Shown here in pieces: positions 1-5,002 of a stretch of DNA of 8,402 nucleotides; position 1 is the stretch's first letter; each line of letters opens with the position of its first letter. The notes beneath the pieces are model-generated. The model saw only the letters and a list, made by a program, of their open reading frames with translations. It was not told where the DNA came from and did no database searches. Both the position numbers and the translations under genes were made by a program. The DNA lies in contig CAMYTM010000019.1 in NCBI GenBank assembly GCA_947297555.1, forward strand, positions 1 through 8,402, in the 5' to 3' direction. The DNA is from an uncultured Mycoplasmatota bacterium. GTDB lineage: Bacteria > Bacillota_I > Bacilli_A > RF39 > UBA660.

Positions 1-513
1 GATATGAACATGACTATTTTGGTGTTTTAATTCTTCATAGATTCCCATGGTAAATTTTGTAATATAATTTTTAGTGGCATAATAGGTATTTAATCTAGGA
101 CCTACTAAAAATCCTGCACTAGAACATACATTTAAAATATATCCTTTGTCTTTTTTTATGAAGTCACTTAAAAATAATTTTGTTAAAATATGATAGGCTT
201 TAATATTTACATCTATCATTTCTAGTTCTCGTTGCAAATCTGTTTTGCTCGTCATTCCAAATAAGCCAAACCCTGCATTATTTATTAGGATATCAATGTC
301 TTCTTTTTGCACTTTTTCATGTAGTTTAAAAACATTTTCTTCTTTTTGTAAATCCATAGAAATTATTTTTACTTTTACTTTCACATTGTTTTTAATCTCT
401 TCTAATCTTTGACTTCTTCTCGCTACAAGAATTAAGTCAATTCCTAATTCGGCTAAGTAATAGGCCATGTCTCTTCCTATACCACTACTGGCTCCAGTTA
501 TTAATGCTTTCAT
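1..513 (-). CDS. Short-chain dehydrogenase/reductase (SDR), 3' end cut by window edge
   Basis: Only the N-terminal 171 residues are present; the gene runs off the left edge. The fold is a classical NAD(P)-dependent SDR: the glycine-rich cofactor loop TGASSGIG is at residues 6-13, NNAG at 78-81, and the catalytic set is Ser131, Tyr144 and Lys148 (YYATK), with the usual 13-residue Ser-Tyr spacing. The arginines of VARR after the second beta strand suggest NADPH preference (inference). By general look (NNAGFGLFG, SAGFLVGPRLNTYYATK) it belongs to the COG0300 / YqjQ-DltE-like oxidoreductases, cytosolic enzymes acting on unknown carbonyl or alcohol substrates. The ATG at 511-513 is preceded by AGAAAGGTG (complement of 521-528), a good ribosome binding site. 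It lies 43 bp after the yugP stop, with a weak hairpin between them, so it may be read from yugP or separately. Substrate cannot be told. Confidence 0.9.
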   Translation of the reverse strand, partial: MKALITGASSGIGRDMAYYLAELGIDLILVARRSQRLEEIKNNVKVKVKIISMDLQKEENVFKLHEKVQKEDIDILINNAGFGLFGMTSKTDLQRELEMIDVNIKAYHILTKLFLSDFIKKDKGYILNVCSSAGFLVGPRLNTYYATKNYITKFTMGIYEELKHQNSHVHI

Positions 514-542
514 TTTTGTTTCACCTTTCTTATATAATTCCT

Positions 543-565
543 AAAAAAAAGAAGTATTACCTTCT
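543..565 (-). terminator. Weak intrinsic terminator at the end of yugP
   Basis: On the minus strand a 5-bp stem AGAAG/CTTCT (550-554 with 561-565, 6-nt loop) runs directly into eight T residues (complement of 543-550). The yugP stop codon lies in the loop and stem region. The stem is short and AT-rich, so termination is probably partial and the downstream SDR could be expressed by readthrough. Confidence 0.42.
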
Positions 566-1231
566 ATCATTATTATTCCCAAAAATTAAAATTAATCTTA
601 AAATTTCTAAAGCACTTGATAGAATACCTGCAAGATAAGTAGAAGCCGCAGCATTAAGCATTTTAGATACCCCAACTTGTTCTTCTTCTGTTGCTAATTT
701 TAGGTTTTCAATTTCTTTTTTTGCTCTTTTACTAGCGTCAATTTCTACTGGCAGTGTTACAAGTTGAAATATAAGTCCCATTCCTACTAGTAAAATTCCT
801 AACCAAATTATATCTAAAGATTCCATTAGTAATCCTAGAAAAATAACAAAATAAGATAATCCTGTTGCAAAATGCACTACTGGGAATATTAAACTTCTTA
901 AACGCATGTAAGAATAGCCTATTTTATCTTGAATTGCGTGGCCACATTCATGAGCAGCAACAGATAAAGACGCAACACTAGTCCCATGGTAGATTTCTTC
1001 TGATAATCTTATTACTTTTCTTTTAGGATCGTAATGGTCTGTTAAATTGCCTTTTGTTTCCACAATATAAATGTCTTCTAAGCCATTATTGTCTAGTATT
1101 TTTCTTGCCACTTCAAATCCGGCTATGTTTTCTTTGTTTTCTATGTGTTTGTATTTATTATAATTTGCTAATATGAAGCCTTGTGCCATTGCAGGTATAA
1201 TTAGCATAAATATTAAAATAATGAAATCCAT
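557..1231 (-). CDS. yugP: YugP-type membrane zinc metallopeptidase (Zn_peptidase_2 family)
   Basis: 224-residue integral membrane protein of the YugP family, predicted zinc-dependent proteases with no well-defined substrate. The HECGH motif (HExxH, residues 94-98) supplies two zinc ligands and the catalytic Glu; Glu163 in LPVEIDASKRA is the likely third ligand. The family signature LTDHYDP and RLSEEIYHGTS precede the active site. Hydrophobic segments lie at about 3-18, 115-135, 142-160 and 201-217. Length matches the family (about 225). An in-frame ATG five codons upstream (1246) exists, but I chose Met at 1231 for three reasons: GGAAGTGAT, a good ribosome binding site, sits 3 nt before it; a TATAAT at 1251-1256 would start transcription around 1244, leaving the upstream ATG at the very 5' end; and family members begin with the hydrophobic segment. 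It follows cysS by about 50 bp in the same direction. Confidence 0.92.
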   Translation of the reverse strand: MDFIILIFMLIIPAMAQGFILANYNKYKHIENKENIAGFEVARKILDNNGLEDIYIVETKGNLTDHYDPKRKVIRLSEEIYHGTSVASLSVAAHECGHAIQDKIGYSYMRLRSLIFPVVHFATGLSYFVIFLGLLMESLDIIWLGILLVGMGLIFQLVTLPVEIDASKRAKKEIENLKLATEEEQVGVSKMLNAAASTYLAGILSSALEILRLILIFGNNNDRR

Positions 1232-1250
1232 GTTATCACTTCCCATTTTT

Positions 1251-1256
1251 ATTATA
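1251..1256 (-). promoter_or_regulatory. Candidate -10 box for yugP
   Basis: TATAAT on the minus strand, in the short cysS-yugP gap. A start site about 7 nt downstream (near 1244) gives a leader of roughly 13 nt containing GGAAGTGAT before the Met at 1231. No good -35 hexamer is visible at 16-18 bp spacing, so support is moderate; the gene may also be co-transcribed with cysS. Confidence 0.4.
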
Positions 1257-1280
1257 TATGATTTATGTGAAATTTAAGTG

Positions 1281-2666
1281 TTATTTTATTTCGTAAGTAG
1301 TTCCTTCTCGTGTATCTTTCAACATAATTCCTTGTTTTTCTAATTCTACACGTATTTGATCGGCTGTAGTATAATCTTTGTTTTCTTTGGCTTTTTTTCG
1401 TTCTTCTATTTTGCTTTCAATATAGGAAATATCTACTTCTTTTTCTTCTTCGATTAAGTTTAAGGAAAGGACTTGATCCCAATTTTCAATTAAAGCAAAT
1501 TTCGTAGTATCATTCACTTCAATTTTTAATAGTTCATAAAGTAATGTAATTGCATTGGCTGTATTTAAATCTTCACTTAAGCAATCTTTAAATTTATGAT
1601 CATAGTTATTAAAAATATCTTGGTCAATTTCTTCTTTTACTTTTCTTAAGGATTTAATTTTACTTTTTAGTTTTTGATAGGCAATAGAAGCATTATCAAG
1701 AGTTTCGTAAGAGAATACTAAGACTTTACGATAAGATGTATTTAAACACATAAAGCGATAAGCAAGTGGATCATACCCTTTTTCTTGTAATAAAGAAATA
1801 GTTAAAAACTCTCCTTTACTTTTACTCATTTTTCCCGTTGTATCATTTAAATGTTCTCCATGAACCCAATAATTACACCATTTATGTCCTAAGTAAGATT
1901 CACTTTGGGCAATTTCATTTGTATGATGTGGAAATATATTATCTACCCCACCACAATGGATATCTAAATATTCTCCTAAATACTTCATACTAATTCCAGA
2001 ACACTCAATGTGCCAACCTGGGTATCCTATTCCCCATGGAGAATCCCATTTTAGTTCTTGATTCTGAAATTTTGATTTTGTAAACCACAGAGCAAAATCG
2101 GCTTGGTTCCTCTTGGCATTATCTTCTTCAACGCCTTCACGTACACCGGTTACCATGGCATCAATTTTATGGTTTGTTAATTTGTAATAATCTGTTAATT
2201 TTGAAGTATCAAAGTAAACATTGCCACCACTTTGATAAGCATATCCATCTTTAAGTAATTTAGTAATAATCTTAATATATTCTTCGATATTATCCGTAGC
2301 ACATGAAACAATTTCAGGCCATTTGATATTTAGAGATTCTGCATCTTTTCTAAAAGCATCTGTATAGAATTTTGCAATTTCTAAAACAGTTTTGTTTTCT
2401 CTTTTTGCACCGCTCACCATTTTGTCTTCTCCAGAATCGGAATCACTTGTTAAATGCCCTACATCTGTAATGTTCATAACTCTTGTTACTTTATAGCCTA
2501 AATAATTTAATGATTTTTCTAAAATATCTTCAAATATATACGTTCTTAAGTTTCCAATATGGGCAAAATGGTATACAGTTGGCCCACAAGTATACATTTT
2601 TACATTTTCTTTGTCGTTTGGAATAAATTCTTCGACTGTTTTTGTTAATGTATTAAATAATTTCAT
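1281..2666 (-). CDS. cysS: Cysteinyl-tRNA synthetase
   Basis: 461-residue class I synthetase that charges tRNA-Cys with cysteine in the cytosol. The signature YTCGPTVYHFAHIGN holds the HIGH-type motif (HIGN, from His36) and the first zinc ligand Cys27. The other zinc ligands are Cys222 (HIECSG), His247 and Glu251 (PHHTNE), matching the C-C-H-E set of E. coli CysRS. KMSKS is perfect at 279-283. The C-terminus has the usual end (LEKQGIMLKDTREGTTYEIK). Length is normal for the family. Two in-frame ATGs lie two codons apart; Met at 2666 is preferred because GAGAGG (complement of 2675-2680) is 8 nt from it but only 2 nt from the ATG at 2672. It has its own promoter candidate and no T-box leader. 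All catalytic residues are intact, in contrast to the GluRS-like gene upstream. Confidence 0.97.
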   Translation of the reverse strand: MKLFNTLTKTVEEFIPNDKENVKMYTCGPTVYHFAHIGNLRTYIFEDILEKSLNYLGYKVTRVMNITDVGHLTSDSDSGEDKMVSGAKRENKTVLEIAKFYTDAFRKDAESLNIKWPEIVSCATDNIEEYIKIITKLLKDGYAYQSGGNVYFDTSKLTDYYKLTNHKIDAMVTGVREGVEEDNAKRNQADFALWFTKSKFQNQELKWDSPWGIGYPGWHIECSGISMKYLGEYLDIHCGGVDNIFPHHTNEIAQSESYLGHKWCNYWVHGEHLNDTTGKMSKSKGEFLTISLLQEKGYDPLAYRFMCLNTSYRKVLVFSYETLDNASIAYQKLKSKIKSLRKVKEEIDQDIFNNYDHKFKDCLSEDLNTANAITLLYELLKIEVNDTTKFALIENWDQVLSLNLIEEEKEVDISYIESKIEERKKAKENKDYTTADQIRVELEKQGIMLKDTREGTTYEIK

Positions 2667-2690
2667 ATACATAACCTCTCTTTATATACT

Positions 2691-2699
2691 ATAATACCA
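2691..2699 (-). promoter_or_regulatory. Extended -10 promoter for cysS
   Basis: On the minus strand TGG-TATTAT matches the extended -10 pattern TGnTATAAT with one mismatch. It is placed about 25 nt upstream of the cysS start and just before the GAGAGG ribosome binding site. No clear -35 hexamer is seen, which is usual for extended -10 promoters. Confidence 0.5.
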
Positions 2700-2847
2700 T
2701 AGTTTACATTTCATAACTTATTTTTTTATTTTGTTATCTGAAATTTAATTCATGAAATTTTACTTAAAAATTGTTAATTGGATGAAAAACGACTATTATT
2801 GCACTATAGGATATTAAATAGTGATAAGTAGAGATTATTTCTTTTCA
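2700..2847. other. Intergenic region upstream of cysS, no gene seen
   Basis: This AT-rich gap separates the hydrolase-like gene from cysS. I see no T-box core, no tRNA-like fold and no ORF of note. A 6-bp inverted repeat CACTAT/ATAGTG (2802-2807 with 2818-2823, 10-nt loop) lacks a following T run on either strand, so it is not a standard terminator. TGAAATTT occurs twice as a direct repeat around 2739-2760; in such AT-rich DNA this may be chance. Confidence 0.5.
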
Positions 2848-3405
2848 TTAAGGTTTTATATTTTTTTTTACTTGTCTTATTTTTGTTATATATTTATCTA
2901 AATCAATAGAACTTACTCTTTTTATAAAGTTATCCACCATTTCTTTAGGTAGTATACAATTTTCATAAGGTATACCTGGATAATACTCATATGGATATTC
3001 TTTAAAATCGTCTTTCTTTACGTTATAATTTTCTTCCATATACAAATTCACACAATAATAAGCATGGTATAATTCTTTACAAAATTCTTCATAACTTTTG
3101 CTTACTAAATATTCGTTTGTAAAGCACTCACAAAAAAACAAATAATCTGTTACTAAATGTAAAAACCATCCTAACTCAAAATCATTTAGTGTTGGATGTT
3201 CTTCTAAAAAAGCATACAGATTTACTTTTCCACGAACATGACTTAACAAATCACTACCACGATTTTTTTCTGTATAATGTGTTTTGACATCATTTGTTAC
3301 TGCATCTGGATATATGGTTCCTTTTATTACACTTTGTTCCTCCAAACTGGGATGCGTTTCTAAGTATTTTTTGACAATTGCAAGATGTAGTAATAAACAA
3401 GCCAT
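2848..3405 (-). CDS. Small protein resembling zinc-dependent phospholipase C / S1-P1-fold hydrolases
   Basis: 185-residue cytosolic protein without signal peptide or clear membrane segment. The pattern of potential metal ligands recalls the Zn-dependent phospholipase C (Pfam Zn_dep_PLPC) group: His7 in LLLHLAIV, Asp34 in GTIYPD, His43 in THY, and His83/Asp87 in GWFLHLVTD. This is a recalled resemblance and was not checked by search; catalytic function and substrate are unknown. The ATG at 3403-3405 keeps His7, and only one base separates it from the TAA of the GluRS-like gene, so translation is probably coupled; the only ribosome binding candidate is a weak purine stretch inside the upstream gene. 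The C-terminus is lysine-rich and includes an A9 run in the coding strand (complement of 2861-2869). It could equally be an uncharacterised family with a convergent ligand pattern. Confidence 0.6.
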   Translation of the reverse strand: MACLLLHLAIVKKYLETHPSLEEQSVIKGTIYPDAVTNDVKTHYTEKNRGSDLLSHVRGKVNLYAFLEEHPTLNDFELGWFLHLVTDYLFFCECFTNEYLVSKSYEEFCKELYHAYYCVNLYMEENYNVKKDDFKEYPYEYYPGIPYENCILPKEMVDNFIKRVSSIDLDKYITKIRQVKKNIKP

Positions 3406-3406
3406 A

Positions 3407-4804
3407 TTAATTTTTCAATCTTTCTAAGATTGTATCACGTCCTAATAAATACAAACAATCTATTAAATTAGGTCCGCGCATAATCCCAATTGTGGCAATA
3501 CGTATGGGCATGTATAACAGTTTTCCTGTCACTCCACTTTCTATTTCTATATGTTTTAATATTTCTTTTATCGTTTCTAGATTCCAATTTTCTGTTGTTT
3601 CTACTTCTTTTTTTAAAATTCTTAATGTATTTTGGATACTACTATCGCTTTTTAGAAAAGCAATACATTCTTCATCATATTCAACTTCAGAAGCAAAAAA
3701 CATATGTGCTGTTAGTCCAATTTCTGCAGCAAAACTAATGCGATTTTTATTTAATAAAAGGAGATGATGAATCCAACTTTCTTCTTTTCCTTCCATATTA
3801 TAAAATTTTTCTAAAAAAGGACGAACATAATTAATGTACTCAGTATCGTTCATATTCTGTATGTATTTTTTGTTAAACCACTCTAATTTTTTCAAATCAA
3901 AATGAGTAGGTCTTTTTCCTATACTTTCTATTTTAAATTCTTTTATTAATTCTTCTAATGTAAAAAACTCTTTTGTATTTTTTGGATTCCATCCTAAAAA
4001 GGCTATATAATTCAAAATGGCACTAGGTATAAAACCTTGACCTAATAAATCGGTCAGTATATCTTTTTTATCTGTCAGTATTTCTGGAATATGAATAAAT
4101 TCTGGAAGAGGAAATCCTAAATCTTCATAAAGTAAAAGATATTTTGGAGTGCTGGTTAAAAACTTGGTACTACTAATTACATGTGTGATATTAAAAAGGG
4201 CATCATCTAAAACATTGGCAAAGTTATAGGTTGGAGTTCCATCACTTTTTATTAAAATTTGATCTTCTAACGTAGCATTCAGAATCGTGATATCTCCATA
4301 AACTAAATCTCTGAAACTCGTTTGACCCACTTCAGGCATTGTCTCACGAATAACATATTTTTCTCCTGATAGAATTTTCCGATTTGCTTCGTCTTTGGGA
4401 AAATTGCGACAGACTCTATCGTAAAGATATGAAGTTTTTTCTTCACTGGCTTCTAGTCTTTTCCGATTTAGTTCTTCTTTTGTACAAAAACAATAATAAG
4501 CTTTGCCTCTTTTTACTAATTTTTCAGCATAAGATTTATAAATTGGCAATCGTTCACTTTGGATATAAGAAACATTTTCTACTTCTTTTTTTGGTCCTTC
4601 ATCATAAGTAAGACCAAAGAAACTTAAGATAGTATAAATAGATTCTTCTGCTTCTAAACTATATAAGTTTTGATTGGCATCATCAATTCGTAATATAAAT
4701 TCTCCGTCTTCTTTCTTGGCAATTAAATAAGAAAATAAAGCATTTCGTAAATCTTCTATATCCATTTTTTTTTGAGGGCACATTGCAAACCTTGTTCTTG
4801 TCAA
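3407..4804 (-). CDS. gltX: Glutamyl-tRNA synthetase homologue with HIGH and KMSKS motifs lost (probable pseudoenzyme)
   Basis: 465 residues, about the length of bacterial GluRS and collinear with it. Retained features are the N-terminal RTRFA (Arg5), ILRIDD, QSERLPIYKSYAEKL, the zinc-knuckle cysteines (FC-FC-like CFC at 105-107 and Cys132), SDGTPTYNFANVLDDALFNITH, LNYIAFLGW, FDLKKLEWFNKKYI and the anticodon-domain end GKLLYMPIR...LLGRDTILERL. Lost features: HIGH is DIED (15-18), the preceding PSPTG is MCPQK, the ATP/glutamate-site RGDDHLSNT is SSTKFLTST, and the KLSKRHG loop is replaced and about seven residues shorter (DKKDILTDLL, about 245-254). The frame is continuous, so this is not a simple frameshift. 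Start: TTG at 4802-4804, preceded by GTGGTGAT; an in-frame ATG at 4852 overlaps the promoter. It probably binds tRNA or another partner without charging; a true gltX should exist elsewhere. Confidence 0.88.
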   Translation of the reverse strand: MTRTRFAMCPQKKMDIEDLRNALFSYLIAKKEDGEFILRIDDANQNLYSLEAEESIYTILSFFGLTYDEGPKKEVENVSYIQSERLPIYKSYAEKLVKRGKAYYCFCTKEELNRKRLEASEEKTSYLYDRVCRNFPKDEANRKILSGEKYVIRETMPEVGQTSFRDLVYGDITILNATLEDQILIKSDGTPTYNFANVLDDALFNITHVISSTKFLTSTPKYLLLYEDLGFPLPEFIHIPEILTDKKDILTDLLGQGFIPSAILNYIAFLGWNPKNTKEFFTLEELIKEFKIESIGKRPTHFDLKKLEWFNKKYIQNMNDTEYINYVRPFLEKFYNMEGKEESWIHHLLLLNKNRISFAAEIGLTAHMFFASEVEYDEECIAFLKSDSSIQNTLRILKKEVETTENWNLETIKEILKHIEIESGVTGKLLYMPIRIATIGIMRGPNLIDCLYLLGRDTILERLKN

Positions 4805-4808
4805 ATGT

Positions 4809-4816
4809 ATCACCAC
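4809..4816 (-). promoter_or_regulatory. Ribosome binding site deciding the TTG start
   Basis: AAAGTGGTGAT on the minus strand pairs well with the 16S 3' end (consensus AAGGAGGTGAT, 9 of 11). Its core GTGGTGAT ends 4 nt before the TTG at 4804, placing Arg5 and the rest of the RTRFA motif at the usual GluRS positions. Confidence 0.6.
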
Positions 4817-4842
4817 TTTCCAACCTGTTTTTATATGTATAA

Positions 4843-4851
4843 AGTATATCA
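4843..4851 (-). promoter_or_regulatory. Extended -10 promoter for the GluRS-like gene
   Basis: TGATATACT on the minus strand fits TGn plus a TATACT -10 box. The predicted transcript starts near 4836, giving a leader of about 30 nt. This overlaps the far-upstream ATG at 4852 and so rules that start out in favour of the TTG at 4804. Confidence 0.5.
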
Positions 4852-4880
4852 CACATTCTATGTTTTTTTTAGAAAAAAGA

Positions 4881-4914
4881 AAAAATAGTTTAGAAAGCGT
4901 CCTAAACTATTTTT
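4881..4914 (-). terminator. Strong intrinsic terminator after clpC
   Basis: A perfect 13-bp inverted repeat (4881-4893 with 4902-4914, 8-nt loop) built on AATAGTTTAG/CTAAACTATT is followed on the minus strand by TTTTTTCTTTTTT. It closes the clpC transcript just before the promoter of the GluRS-like gene. The stem begins with A and ends with T runs, so it could also act on the plus strand, though no plus-strand gene is present. Confidence 0.88.
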
Positions 4915-4920
4915 ATGAAA

Positions 4921-4983
4921 TTATTTATGCTTTGACCATAAATAAGAAAATGTAATAATCCTAAATTGCAATCAACTTATTAC
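4921..4983 (-). other. Two further stem-loops in the clpC 3' trailer
   Basis: Between the clpC stop and the terminator two more inverted repeats occur: GTAATAA/TTATTAC (4952-4958 with 4977-4983, 18-nt loop) and TTATTTATG/CATAAATAA (4921-4929 with 4937-4945, 7-nt loop). With the terminator they make a three-hairpin 3' trailer. They may protect the mRNA end or be part of a 3'-derived small RNA; function is unknown. Confidence 0.45.
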
Positions 4984-5002
4984 TTATTCATAATAACACA
5001 AC

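Noticed and set aside
2802..2823. Inverted repeat CACTAT/ATAGTG as terminator of the hydrolase-like gene
   Set aside because: No T run follows the stem on the minus strand, and the loop is long for a 6-bp AT-rich stem.
2673..2847. Possible T-box or S-box leader for cysS
   Set aside because: No T-box core sequence, long leader or terminator/antiterminator pair is visible; the extended -10 at 2691-2699 gives only a short leader.
3490..3767. Two overlapping plus-strand frames opposite the GluRS-like gene
   Set aside because: They lie antisense to a long conserved coding frame, lack ribosome binding sites and show composition expected from a reverse-complement AT-rich gene. The same applies to the plus-strand frames at 4384-4611, 5034-5885, 6564-7082 and 7894-8166.
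4760..4860. Idea that the degenerate HIGH region of the GluRS-like gene is due to sequencing frameshifts
   Set aside because: RTRFA before it and LRNALFSYLIAKK after it are in the same frame, and the altered codons differ from a normal gltX by substitutions without net shift.
4930..4938. GGTCAAA heptad on the minus strand, resembling a CtsR half-site near clpC
   Set aside because: CtsR operators need two tandem heptads upstream of the gene. This single copy is downstream of clpC, in a hairpin loop, and no tandem repeat is found at 7160-7260.
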